DNA of 60,757 nucleotides from an uncultured Bacteroidales bacterium. GTDB lineage: Bacteria > Bacteroidota > Bacteroidia > Bacteroidales > Bacteroidaceae. Below the pieces are notes generated by a model. It did not search any database and was not told where the DNA came from. It worked only from the letters and a program-made list of their open reading frames with translations. Positions 44,400 through 52,703 of the stretch are shown in pieces; position 1 is the first letter of the stretch, and each line of letters starts with the position of its first letter. The translations under genes were made by a program, and so were the position numbers. The DNA lies in contig CACXUA010000002.1 of assembly GCA_902770725.1 (NCBI GenBank), positions 1 to 60,757 of the forward strand, in the 5' to 3' direction.

Positions 44400-46220
44400 A
44401 TGAGGTATGGCTTCCAGATAAACGCGGCACGCCATGTTGCCCAACGCGGCACGCCATGTTGCCCAACGCGGCACGCCATCTTTGCTAACGCGGCACGCCG
44501 CGTTTTCCGAAGCATTGTGCCCCTTCTTGTCTTTGTGCTTGGAGCGACAAGTCTCAAGGCACAATCCAACTTCGACTACTTCTATCTCGAGGCAGAGAAG
44601 TGCCGTCTCGCAGAGGATTTCTCGTCGGCGATGGACCTCTACCGCCATTGTCTCGACATCAATCCCGAGGCGCCCGAGGCGCTCTACAATATCGGATTGC
44701 TCTATCTTTACCTGCGCTCGGACAGCATCGGCACGGCATACATCCGTCAGGCTTGCCAGCGCGATGTCAACAATCCCTACTATCTGGAGACGCTCGCCGC
44801 ACTCTATCTGAACAAGCGCGACGCTGAGTCGTCCATCCCTGTCTTGGAGAAGATGGCGTCGCTGCAGCCCAGGCGAAGCGACATCCTGTCGCAACTGGCA
44901 CAACTCTACAGCACAGTCGGCGACACGGACAAGGCTATCGGAGTGCTCGACCGCATCGAGTTGCTCGAAGGATTCAGCCCGCAGGTGAGCGTCGAGAAGT
45001 TCAGGCTGTACAAGGAGAAAGGGCAGTTGGACTCAGCCTTCGTGCAGCTGCAGACACTTTGCGACGACGCTCCGCACGACATGAACCTGCGTGTAGTGGT
45101 AGGCAGCCAATACATGCTGGCCGGAGATACCGTAAGGGCACTCCAGATATACGACGAGGTGCGACAGAAGGAGCCGACAAACACGAACCTTCAGCTTGCC
45201 ACGCTGGACTACCTGCGCGACAGCCGGCAGGACGGCCGCTACAATGCGATGCGCGACTCTCTGCTCTTCCTCGCCGATTCCCCCACACAACTCCGTGTGC
45301 TGATGTTGCGGTCGTACATCGCCGACGTACAGAGCGACTCGACGTATGCACCACGGCTCGAGGCCGCCTTCGACACTCTGCTCGCCCGTCCGCAGCAGGA
45401 TGCTCAGGTGCTCATCATGAAGGCCGCCTATCAGGTCTATAGAAAGCAACCCCAAGAGGCTATCTGCGAGACCATGCGAAAAGTGCTCGAAGTGGAGCCG
45501 GGCAACGAGACGGCACTCCGTGAACTGCTGCAATACTATGCAGAGAAGAACGATGAAAAGGGCGTGGAAGACATCAGCCGTCGCGGACTTAACTACCATC
45601 CCGAGGAGATAGCCTATGCCTACTATCTCGGTATGGCACTGGCCGAACAGAAGAAATATACGGATGCTACGGACGTCCTGCAGCAAGGACTTCGCGTCCG
45701 GACAGAGTTCGTTTCGCCACGCCTCGTGTCGAATGTGTTCGGAGTGCTGGGTGACATCTACTATCAGCAACAGAAAGAGACCGAAGCTTTTGCGGCTTAC
45801 GACTCGGCGCTGGTCTATATGGGGGACAACATCATGTGCCTCAACAACTATGCCTACTACCTTAGTCTCAAGGAAGAACAGCTCGACCGGGCTGAGGAAA
45901 TGAGCTATCGCACCATCCGCCAAGAGCCGGAAAACATCACCTACCTCGATACCTATGCCTGGATACTCTTCAAGAAGGGAGACTATTCTCATGCCCGTTC
46001 CTACATGGACAAAGTCGTCAATCCCAACAAGACTGACGAAGAACTCCTGGCCGATGAGCGGCTCATGGGCAACCTCATCGAGCATGCAGGCGACATATAT
46101 GCCAACCTCGGCGAACTCGAAACGGCGCTCCGCTTCTGGAAACTTGCCAAACAGAAAGGCGACGACACCTGCACGCCTCTACTCAAAAAGAAGATTAAAC
46201 GTAAGAAATATATTAAATAG
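44400..46220 (+). CDS. TPR-repeat exported protein whose leader is encoded by a 22-bp array
   Basis: A 606-residue exported protein with tandem tetratricopeptide repeats from about residue 60 to the end (APEALYNIGLLYLYL, LAQLYSTVGDTDKA, NNYAYYLSLKEEQLDRAEE, TYAWILFKKGDYS), giving protein-binding scaffolds, probably in the periplasm. The signal peptide core is SIVPLLVFVLGATSLKAQ, but it is preceded by ~35 residues (INAARHVAQRGTPCC ...) encoded by a family A repeat array. I start at ATG 44400, one base after the dut stop; the frame also runs back to 44313. The dut-TPR-DUF4292-EnvC order is kept in related genomes. Confidence 0.85.
   Translation: MRYGFQINAARHVAQRGTPCCPTRHAIFANAARRVFRSIVPLLVFVLGATSLKAQSNFDYFYLEAEKCRLAEDFSSAMDLYRHCLDINPEAPEALYNIGLLYLYLRSDSIGTAYIRQACQRDVNNPYYLETLAALYLNKRDAESSIPVLEKMASLQPRRSDILSQLAQLYSTVGDTDKAIGVLDRIELLEGFSPQVSVEKFRLYKEKGQLDSAFVQLQTLCDDAPHDMNLRVVVGSQYMLAGDTVRALQIYDEVRQKEPTNTNLQLATLDYLRDSRQDGRYNAMRDSLLFLADSPTQLRVLMLRSYIADVQSDSTYAPRLEAAFDTLLARPQQDAQVLIMKAAYQVYRKQPQEAICETMRKVLEVEPGNETALRELLQYYAEKNDEKGVEDISRRGLNYHPEEIAYAYYLGMALAEQKKYTDATDVLQQGLRVRTEFVSPRLVSNVFGVLGDIYYQQQKETEAFAAYDSALVYMGDNIMCLNNYAYYLSLKEEQLDRAEEMSYRTIRQEPENITYLDTYAWILFKKGDYSHARSYMDKVVNPNKTDEELLADERLMGNLIEHAGDIYANLGELETALRFWKLAKQKGDDTCTPLLKKKIKRKKYIK
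44426..44499 (+). repeat. 22-bp phased array, family A (4 units), inside the TPR leader
   Basis: Cores GGCACGCC start at 44426, 44448, 44470 and 44492, exactly 22 bp apart, flanked by AAACGCGGC and GCCGCGTTT (9-bp inverted repeat). Three units equal 66 bp, so the frame stays open through the array, giving Arg/Cys/Pro-rich residues in front of the signal peptide. Confidence 0.9.
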
Positions 46221-46229
46221 GTAAACAAG

Positions 46230-46913
46230 ATGAAAGCAATCACACGACTCTCCATAATGATGCTTTGCCTGCTGCTCGCCGCTTGTGGCAGCAAGAAGCA
46301 TGCCGTCTCCTCGACCACCACAGTTCCAGGCGAGACGACCATCACCACATCTCCCACCACGGCAGGCAATCAACCCGCAGATGCCAGTAAGCAGGAAGAA
46401 ACTTGCATCACAGCCAAGGTTCGCATGGAACTCTCCTCGGGCGGAAGAGGCACTACTGTCGGAGGCACGCTGCGTATGAAGCGGAACGATGTCATACAGC
46501 TCTCCCTCGTCACCTTTGGCGTTCTCGAGGTTGCTCGCATCGAGATGACACCCGATTACTTCATGGTCGTCGACAAGATGGGAAGGCAATATGTCAAGGT
46601 ATCCTATGGCGATGTGTCGTTCCTAAGGAATAGCGATGTGGATTTCTACACTATCCAGACCTTCTTCTGGGACGAGCAAACATACAACTACTCAGGCTGG
46701 GAACGTACGGACTTCGTAAGCCTTGCAGGAAGAAACCTCCCCACCAAACATCACATAACAATCCCCAACGGCAGCAAACCTATTAAGGCAGACCTCACGC
46801 TCTCTAACCTGAGGATAGACTCAGAGTGGGAGAAGCGTACACAACTCTCGGCGCGTTATACGGAAGTCTCAGTAGATGAACTCCTCTCACGCATAATGGA
46901 ACTGACCAGATAA
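46230..46913 (+). CDS. DUF4292 lipoprotein
   Basis: A 227-residue outer or inner membrane lipoprotein with lipobox LLAACGSKK (Cys19) and a Thr/Ser-rich linker. The beta-rich body matches the Bacteroidetes DUF4292 family (LolA/LolB-like fold): KVRMELSSGGRGTTVGGTLRMKRND and MVVDKMGRQYVKVSYGDVSFL. A role in lipoprotein or lipid handling is possible from the fold, but not shown. It lies 9 bp after the TPR gene. Confidence 0.85.
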   Translation: MKAITRLSIMMLCLLLAACGSKKHAVSSTTTVPGETTITTSPTTAGNQPADASKQEETCITAKVRMELSSGGRGTTVGGTLRMKRNDVIQLSLVTFGVLEVARIEMTPDYFMVVDKMGRQYVKVSYGDVSFLRNSDVDFYTIQTFFWDEQTYNYSGWERTDFVSLAGRNLPTKHHITIPNGSKPIKADLTLSNLRIDSEWEKRTQLSARYTEVSVDELLSRIMELTR

Positions 46914-46927
46914 TACTCTTAGCAGAT

Positions 46928-48250
46928 ATGACGAATAAGCTTCTTGCTCTCCTCCTTTGTGCTATCTTTGCACTTCCTCTTGCCGCCCAAAACAGCAAGA
47001 AAGTGAAGGATTTGCAGCAACAGCAGTCTAAGTTGAAGACTGAACTGCAGAAATCCAAGTCACAACTTGACCAGACAAGGAAACAGGTGAAGACAGGACA
47101 GCAGAACGTGGACTTTCTGGGACTGCAGATGAATAATAGGCTTTCGCGCATCCATCAGCTGGAAAAGGAACTCGACGACCTCGAAGCCGACATCATCCGC
47201 CTGCAGAAGAACATCACGGAGCTGGATAGTGAGGTTCGTACACGACGCCAACGCCTCAAAGCTGCCGTGCGGTATGCCAGGACGCAGCGCTCTAACAATG
47301 ATCCTATAGTGTTCGTCCTTTCAGCAAAGACCATTAGTCAGATGTACAGGAGGGCGCGTTTCGCTCATGAGTATGCCAGCTATCAGCAGAACCTCGGCGA
47401 GCAGATCTTGCAGAAGCAGGCAGAGTTGCTCGATGCTCAAAACCTCTTGCTTTCGGCGAAAAGCCAGAAGAACGGTGTCCTGCATGAGGTGATGTTGCAA
47501 CGCAAAGACTTGAACGTGCAACAAGTTCAAGAGCGGCAGAAGGTGGCGGGCCTTAAGAAGAAGGAGAGCGGACTGCAGGGCAAGGTGGCAGAACAGCAGA
47601 AGCAGATAGCAGCCCTCGATAAGAAGATTGAGCAAGTCATTGCCTACGAGATAGAACAAGCACGAAAGAAGGCCGAAGAGGAGGCTCGTAAGAAGGCTGC
47701 TGCGGAAGCGGCCCGTAAGGCAAAAGAAGCAGAGAAGGCGGGCAAGAAACCTGCTGCAACGTCTGCTCCGAAGCAGCAGACGAAGCCTTCCACGCCAGCG
47801 AAGTCGGGCACATGGCTTACTGCGGAGGACCGTCAACTCAATGGAACTTTCGAACAGAACAAGGGGCGTTTGCCTGTGCCGATTACCGGACAATATATGT
47901 TAGGCAGTCGCTTCGGCATTTATAATGTGCCGGGAATGAAGAATGTCCAGCTTGACAATAAGGGCACAAACTATATCGGCCGTCCTGGAGCCCGTGCTCG
48001 TGCGGTCTTCGATGGTGTTGTGTCGAGTGTTTTCCAGTTCGGCGGCACCCGAAACGTCTTGGTTCGTCATGGCAGTTATATCTCTGTCTATTGCAACCTC
48101 TCTAGCACCATCGTCACGAAAGGGCAGAAGGTTCGTGCGAAGGACATCTTGGGAACGGTTGCCGACGATGGCAGCGGCAACTGCACCTTGCATTTCCAGT
48201 TGCGCAAGGAGACTGCCAAACTCAATCCTGAAGCCTGGATAGGCAAGTAG
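46928..48250 (+). CDS. EnvC-like murein hydrolase activator (coiled coil plus degenerate LytM)
   Basis: A 440-residue exported protein: signal peptide (MTNKLLALLLCAIFALPLAAQ), two long coiled-coil blocks (residues ~22-115 and ~165-265, Lys/Gln/Glu rich), an Ala/Lys/Pro linker and a C-terminal M23/LytM domain from ~315. The LytM fold is clear (GSRFG, AVFDGVVSSVFQF, VLVRHGSYISVYCNLS, VRAKDILGT), but the zinc sites look degenerate: HxxxD is replaced around NKGTNYIGRPG and only one His remains in LHFQL. This is the EnvC type, which activates amidases at cell division rather than cutting. Confidence 0.88.
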   Translation: MTNKLLALLLCAIFALPLAAQNSKKVKDLQQQQSKLKTELQKSKSQLDQTRKQVKTGQQNVDFLGLQMNNRLSRIHQLEKELDDLEADIIRLQKNITELDSEVRTRRQRLKAAVRYARTQRSNNDPIVFVLSAKTISQMYRRARFAHEYASYQQNLGEQILQKQAELLDAQNLLLSAKSQKNGVLHEVMLQRKDLNVQQVQERQKVAGLKKKESGLQGKVAEQQKQIAALDKKIEQVIAYEIEQARKKAEEEARKKAAAEAARKAKEAEKAGKKPAATSAPKQQTKPSTPAKSGTWLTAEDRQLNGTFEQNKGRLPVPITGQYMLGSRFGIYNVPGMKNVQLDNKGTNYIGRPGARARAVFDGVVSSVFQFGGTRNVLVRHGSYISVYCNLSSTIVTKGQKVRAKDILGTVADDGSGNCTLHFQLRKETAKLNPEAWIGK

Positions 48251-48258
48251 TTTCTGCT

Positions 48259-50160
48259 ATGACACAGTATCAGGAGATACTTCAAAAGTACTGGGGCTAT
48301 GATGATTTCCGAGGCATCCAGCGTGATGTCATAGAGAGCATAGCTGAGGGGCGCGACACGCTTTGCCTTATGCCGACGGGCGGGGGAAAGAGTATAACGT
48401 TCCAAGTGCCTGCCCTTGCGATGAAGGGCGTCTGCATTGTCTTCACGCCGCTTATCTCCTTGATGAAGGACCAGGTTGAGGCTTTGCGCAAACGCAACAT
48501 AAGGGCTGCCTACATCACCGGTTATATGTCGCGCGAAGAGGTGTTGGGAATCTTGGACAGCGCCATATTCGATGCCTACAAGTTCCTGTATGTCTCGCCC
48601 GAAAGGCTTGAGAGCAAGATGTTTGTCAATAAGCTGAGTCGCATGAAGGTCAGCTTTATCACGGTCGATGAGGCACACTGCATCTGCCAATGGGGCTATG
48701 ATTTCCGCCCGTCTTATCTGGAGATATCGAAGATTCGAGAGTTCTTCCCCGACCGTCCCATCCTTGCGCTTACGGCTACGGCCACTCCTAAGGTGGTAAG
48801 GGACATACAGCAGAGGTTGCAGTTCCGCCAGGAGAATGTCCTGCAGATGAGTTTTGCACGAAGCAACCTGGCATATATCGTCAGTAGGGAAGACGATATG
48901 CTGCAGGGCATCGTGCGTGCTTTGGAGCGCATTCCCGGCAGTTGCATCGTCTATACCCGCAGCCGGAGGAAGTGTAAGGAACTGGCCGAACAACTCAACG
49001 CATTAGGCTTCTCTGCCACATTCTACCATGCGGGTTTGAATGCCGCACAGAAGAACGAGCGTCAAGAGCGCTGGCGGCGTGACGAGTTCCGCATTATGGT
49101 GGCTACCAACGCCTTTGGTATGGGCATCGACAAGCCCGATGTGCGTCTGGTGCTTCATGCAGATATACCGGATTCCATAGAGGCCTACTTTCAGGAGGCC
49201 GGCCGTGCGGGTCGAGACGGGAAGAAGGCTTATGCTATTCTGCTGACGTTGGGGAAGGAGCGACAGATAGTGGCGCGTCGGCTGTCGCACCAGTTTCCTG
49301 AACTCGATTATGTGCGTAATGCTTACGAGTTGCTGTGCTGCTTTCTGGGCATCGCCGAGGGGGAGGGCATGAATGTCATGCGTGAGTTCAACCTCGAGAA
49401 GTTCTGCAGCACCTTTGGCTATTACCCGACGACGCTCGTCAGTGCGCTCGACTTGCTGGACAAGGCTGGCTACATCGAGTATCGCGACGAGGAGGAAGCG
49501 TCCAGCCGACTGCGTATAGACGTCACTCGAGGCGAGCTTTTCGGTGCGCTCTTTCCGTCGGAGGAGCGGCTTGTCCTCTCTGTGTTGCGTCATTATGGCG
49601 GCATCTTCGTCGATTATGTCTATATAGATGAGGGCTTGCTGAGTAGCGATACGGGTCTTTCTGTTGACGACATTTACCAGACCTTCATTCGTTTGTCGAA
49701 GCTTCACCTCATTTCGTTTATTCCCCGAAAGCATTTGCCCTGCGTCACCTTCCGCACTCGTCGTGTCGATAAGGAGAAGGTGTATCTTCCCCGACTTGTT
49801 TATGAGGAGCGACGGAGGCATTATGAGGAGCGCATGGGTGCAATGTTGAAGTATGCCGAGGAGGAAAGCAATTGTTGTCGCAGCCGCATGCTGTTGCGCT
49901 ATTTCGGCGAGGAAGCGGACCACGATTGCGGCATCTGCGATGTCTGCAAGCGCAAGAATGGACATTCGCAACCAGAAGAGGCTTATGAAGCTCTGCGTTT
50001 GCACATCTTGGATCAACTTCGTGAAGGGCCTCGCAACTCTTACGAATTGGACTTTGCGGGCTTCGAAGTCGACCTTCTCGAAGAGGTCGTCGACAGAATG
50101 AGGGCAAATGGAGAGATTATCTTCGAAGGTCCACTCTTGAAAGTTCCCAAGCAGTCTTAA
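48259..50160 (+). CDS. recQ: ATP-dependent DNA helicase RecQ
   Basis: A superfamily 2 3'-5' helicase for recombination and fork repair, 633 residues. Motifs in order: WGYDDFRGIQRDVI (motif 0), LMPTGGGKSITFQ (I), FTPLISLMKDQVEAL, DEAHCICQWGYDFRP (II), ALTATATPKV (III), ATNAFGMGIDKPDVR (V) and EAGRAGRDG (VI). The RQC zinc cysteines are in CCRSRMLL and CGICDVC. No HRDC domain is seen after RQC. It is the last gene of the dut-TPR-DUF4292-EnvC run. Confidence 0.96.
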   Translation: MTQYQEILQKYWGYDDFRGIQRDVIESIAEGRDTLCLMPTGGGKSITFQVPALAMKGVCIVFTPLISLMKDQVEALRKRNIRAAYITGYMSREEVLGILDSAIFDAYKFLYVSPERLESKMFVNKLSRMKVSFITVDEAHCICQWGYDFRPSYLEISKIREFFPDRPILALTATATPKVVRDIQQRLQFRQENVLQMSFARSNLAYIVSREDDMLQGIVRALERIPGSCIVYTRSRRKCKELAEQLNALGFSATFYHAGLNAAQKNERQERWRRDEFRIMVATNAFGMGIDKPDVRLVLHADIPDSIEAYFQEAGRAGRDGKKAYAILLTLGKERQIVARRLSHQFPELDYVRNAYELLCCFLGIAEGEGMNVMREFNLEKFCSTFGYYPTTLVSALDLLDKAGYIEYRDEEEASSRLRIDVTRGELFGALFPSEERLVLSVLRHYGGIFVDYVYIDEGLLSSDTGLSVDDIYQTFIRLSKLHLISFIPRKHLPCVTFRTRRVDKEKVYLPRLVYEERRRHYEERMGAMLKYAEEESNCCRSRMLLRYFGEEADHDCGICDVCKRKNGHSQPEEAYEALRLHILDQLREGPRNSYELDFAGFEVDLLEEVVDRMRANGEIIFEGPLLKVPKQS

Positions 50161-50167
50161 TAAACTA

Positions 50168-50241
50168 GGCACGCCTAATTGGAAAACTTAGCGTGGGTCG
50201 TAGGCAAACTTCACACGCTTAGTTGCCCAACTTAACGTGTT
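50168..50241. repeat. 22-bp phased array, family A (4 drifted units)
   Basis: Cores GGCACGCC (50168), AGCGTGGG (50190), CACACGCT (50212) and AACGTGTT (50234) keep the 22-bp pitch although the words have changed; the array begins 8 bp after the recQ stop. Confidence 0.8.
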
Positions 50242-50329
50242 ACGTTTTAGTTTTAACTGTGGAGTATTTAATGGCTATTGTTTATTGGTTACAGGTTATT
50301 GAACATTTGTTTTTATTTCTTAACTCTTA

Positions 50330-50460
50330 ATTCTTAATTCTTAATTCAATCCATGTATGTATTATGTAGGCTTTATGTATGCTTGCAATTGGTTGAAATC
50401 CTTTGTTTATATGGATTTCAAGCAATTTCATGTAGGCATGTAGGTAAGAATAGAAATTTT
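50330..50460. other. Gene-free stretch with a hairpin and ATGTAGG direct repeats
   Basis: A TTAATTC simple repeat (50330-50347), a perfect hairpin TTGAAATCC / GGATTTCAA (50393-50401 and 50413-50421, 11-nt loop), and three ATGTAGG words at 50364, 50430 and 50438. No open reading frame was seen. The hairpin word is the same as the core of repeat family C. Confidence 0.5.
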
Positions 50461-50476
50461 TGAAAAACTTTTTGCA

Positions 50477-50619
50477 AAACACTCGTCACTCATCAAAGTT
50501 GTTGACAATGAGAACGTAATACCCTGATGAGTATATGATGAGTCGTCAAGCACTCGTCAGGCTCTATCATCTTGATTGTCTTTGTGTTAAGAACCAAACC
50601 TGACGAGTGATGAGTGTTT
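50477..50619. repeat. 19-bp inverted repeats with seven ACTCRTCA words
   Basis: AAACACTCGTCACTCATCA (50477-50495) and TGACGAGTGATGAGTGTTT (50601-50619) are inverted copies alike at 17 of 19 bases. The 8-mer ACTCRTCA (either strand) occurs at 50481, 50488, 50525, 50536, 50552, 50601 and 50608. This could be an operator cluster, a small structured RNA or a remnant of a mobile element. Confidence 0.6.
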
Positions 50620-50669
50620 CTTTAAGAGGTAGTGTTTTTTGAACAAGGAGGTATAGGTCTTTGTTTACT

Positions 50670-50724
50670 CCCCTATAGGGCGTTGCTCACTCCCCTATAG
50701 GGCGTTGGCCATTCCCCAATAGGG
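50670..50724. repeat. 22-bp phased array, family B (3 units)
   Basis: CCCTATAGGG cores with TATA at 50674 and 50696 and a changed third (CCCCAATAGGG, 50718), 22 bp apart. Confidence 0.85.
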
Positions 50725-50740
50725 CGTTTGTTCTTCCTCC

Positions 50741-50814
50741 GTCGCGAGTGGAAACTCGCTCCCCTTTGTGGGGCCGAAGCCACATTCAGTGGCTTCTCCG
50801 GAGCATACTCCGGA
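50741..50814. repeat. Run of four short hairpins
   Basis: Four stem-loops follow one another: GCGAGT/ACTCGC (50744-50759), CCCC/GGGG (50761-50773), GAAGCCAC/GTGGCTTC (50776-50796) and TCCGGAG/CTCCGGA (50797-50814). Each has a different stem and no shared loop. Such dense palindromes suggest either a structured RNA or a repetitive mini-element. Confidence 0.7.
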
Positions 50815-50823
50815 CCCCAGTCG

Positions 50824-50858
50824 CCCCTATAGGGCGTTGAGAGTCGCCCCAATAGGGG
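50824..50858. repeat. Family B pair near the S24 gene
   Basis: CCCCTATAGGG (TATA at 50828) and CCCCAATAGGGG (50851). The spacing is 23 bp, the one exception to 22 in the window. The first unit is 110 bp (5 x 22) after the last unit of the previous family B array. Confidence 0.75.
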
Positions 50859-50885
50859 TGTGTGAAAGGCAAGTGCAGGATGACC

Positions 50886-51554
50886 TCAGATATCCCTCAT
50901 CACCATCAGGACCCGGTAGGCGGCTCGGAACTCGCTCTTGGCCAGTCGGCCTCCGTCGGCCAGTTGATAGTTGGGATTCTCCGTGCTGAGGAATAAGTAG
51001 GGCGACTGAGCCCCGGGGTCTTCCACCATCTTCACCATCAGGCGTCCGTCGGTGGTCTGCACCAGGTAGGGCACGTCCTTGCGGAAGGCTTCGTAGCGAC
51101 CCAACGGCTCGCCTACGCCAACGTAGTCGCCGTCCTGTATGCGAGGCAGCATGCTGTTGCCGTGGCATTGGAAGACATACTTGACATCCTTGCGCGGCAT
51201 CTGCAGCGGCACGAGCCCCTCCTTGCTGTCGGGTTGCTGGACATCGCCCAGTGAAGGCTGCACGCCTGTGACGAAATGTGCCGGAGCATACGGCATGGGT
51301 TCGTAGTCGTCCTCCTCTTCCTCGTCGGGCAAAGGCAAGGCTCCACCGGAAGTCGGCAGGCTTCCACCACGCAGCCACTCAATGTCCACCTGCGGGAAGC
51401 GCGCTATGATGGCATCGATACCCTTGCGGGGAATGCGGTCGCGATAGACCCAGTTGTTCAACGCTTGCGGCGAGACACCAATCATGTCTGCCAAGTGCGA
51501 GCGGTTGCGGCAGAATCGCTCCACCAATGCTCCAATCTTCTCTTCTACAGTCAT
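50886..51554 (-). CDS. S24/LexA-like transcription regulator with N-terminal HTH
   Basis: A 222-residue regulator like phage CI repressors. The N-terminus is an XRE-type helix-turn-helix (SHLADMIGVSPQALNNWVYR, residues ~18-40), then an acidic linker (PDEEEEDDYEP), and an S24 peptidase domain with the nucleophile region CHGNSMLPRIQDGD (Ser) and the Lys in LMVKMVE. Such proteins respond to DNA damage or stress and may self-cleave; the cleavage site is not plain. The ATG at 51554 is chosen over a TTG at 51566. A TAACTTTG promoter precedes it. It lies convergent to recQ across the repeat-rich gap. Confidence 0.88.
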   Translation of the reverse strand: MTVEEKIGALVERFCRNRSHLADMIGVSPQALNNWVYRDRIPRKGIDAIIARFPQVDIEWLRGGSLPTSGGALPLPDEEEEDDYEPMPYAPAHFVTGVQPSLGDVQQPDSKEGLVPLQMPRKDVKYVFQCHGNSMLPRIQDGDYVGVGEPLGRYEAFRKDVPYLVQTTDGRLMVKMVEDPGAQSPYLFLSTENPNYQLADGGRLAKSEFRAAYRVLMVMRDI

Positions 51555-51584
51555 AAGCAAAAACAATTGTTTAAATTACGAGTA

Positions 51585-51616
51585 CAAAGTTAAAACATTA
51601 TGTCGAAACTTGCAAG
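51585..51616 (-). promoter_or_regulatory. Bacteroidetes promoter for the S24 gene
   Basis: On the minus strand TTGC (around 51613-51616), about 20 bp, then TAACTTTG (51585-51592), 31 bp before the ATG. Confidence 0.6.
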
Positions 51617-51694
51617 AAAAACGCGCAGAAAATTAAACAAAAGGTGCGAAAGCTTATAAATTAAAACAAAAAGGTGCAGAAATCGGCCAATAAG

Positions 51695-51726
51695 TTTGCT
51701 TCGGACAGCATTTTTCACTAACTTTG
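51695..51726 (+). promoter_or_regulatory. Bacteroidetes promoter for the PfkB-GH2 pair
   Basis: TTTG at 51695-51698, exactly 20 bp, then TAACTTTG at 51719-51726; both halves match fully. The ATG at 51747 is 20 bp downstream. Confidence 0.75.
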
Positions 51727-51746
51727 TGCACTGAAAGGAACAACCC

Positions 51747-52703
51747 ATGGAAAACCAGAGAAAAATCATCGGAGTAGGCGAATCCATCCTCGACATCCTG
51801 TTTCGCGACGGACAGCCGGTAGCCGCAGTGCCTGGTGGAAGCAGTTTCAACAGCATCATCAGCGTAGGACGAGCCGGTGTCCCCTGTACCTTCGTAGGCT
51901 ACAGCGGCGCGGACATCGTAGGGCAGAACACAGTCAAATTCCTCAATGCCAACGGTGTCGGCACCGAACATTTCCAGCTGCGAAAGGGCGAGAAGAGTGC
52001 CGTGAGCCTGGCTTTCATCGGCGAAAACAAGGATGCCTCCTACCTTTTCTACAAGGAGCCGCCGCATGTGTCGGCCGATTTCACCTTGCCCCAGATGTCG
52101 CGAGGCGATGTGATGCTCTTCGGCTCTTACTATGCGGCTTGCAACGGAATGCGGCCCCTCATCTCCGAAATGCTGGAGCGGGCGGCAAAGCAGAACGCCA
52201 TCGTCTATTACGACCTCAACTTCCGCAGCAATCACAGCAACGAACTCGAGGAACTTCGACCAGTCATCTTGCAGAACTTCCGCCAGAGCACCATCGTGCG
52301 TGGCAGTGCCGACGACTTCGAGGTCCTGTTCGCCTCGCGCGACGCGCGCGTAATATATAATATGTATATCAGCCAGTACTGTCCGTTCTTCATCTGTACG
52401 GCAGGTGCCAAGGCTGTCTTCGTCTGCACGCCCGGCGGCATATATGAGTTCCAGGCCCCGCCCGTGGAAGACGTCGTAAGCACCGTTGGCGCCGGAGACA
52501 GCTTTAATGCTGGCTTCGCTTGCGCGCTTATCTGGGAAAACATCATGCCCGAAGACTTACCAAGCCTCAGCAGAGACGACTGGCAGCGGCTCGTTGCAAC
52601 AGCCTGCGACTTTGCCGGACAGACCTGCCGAAGCACAGAAAACTATATCAAGCACTATGAAAAACATCCTGACAACCCTCATCATCTCAGCTCTCGCACT
52701 TAA
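51747..52703 (+). CDS. PfkB-family carbohydrate kinase (fructokinase-like)
   Basis: A 318-residue ribokinase-family sugar kinase. It opens with IIGVGESILDILFRDG, has the sugar-binding PGGSSFNSIISVGR, YYDLNFRSNHS, and the C-terminal signature VVSTVGAGDSFNAGF, where Asp is the catalytic base (GAGD). It would phosphorylate fructose or a similar hexose in the cytoplasm. The beta-galactosidase gene starts inside its last 47 bases, so both are made from one mRNA, suggesting one sugar-use function; the substrate cannot be fixed. Confidence 0.92.
   Translation: MENQRKIIGVGESILDILFRDGQPVAAVPGGSSFNSIISVGRAGVPCTFVGYSGADIVGQNTVKFLNANGVGTEHFQLRKGEKSAVSLAFIGENKDASYLFYKEPPHVSADFTLPQMSRGDVMLFGSYYAACNGMRPLISEMLERAAKQNAIVYYDLNFRSNHSNELEELRPVILQNFRQSTIVRGSADDFEVLFASRDARVIYNMYISQYCPFFICTAGAKAVFVCTPGGIYEFQAPPVEDVVSTVGAGDSFNAGFACALIWENIMPEDLPSLSRDDWQRLVATACDFAGQTCRSTENYIKHYEKHPDNPHHLSSRT

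Noticed and set aside
50768..50989. Small plus-strand reading frame near the S24 gene
   Set aside because: It is Pro/Arg-rich, covers the hairpin run and overlaps the S24 gene; no signs of a real protein.
52486..52656. Longer start for the GH2 gene
   Set aside because: It would lie deep inside the sugar kinase gene; the ATG at 52657 is followed by a clear signal peptide.
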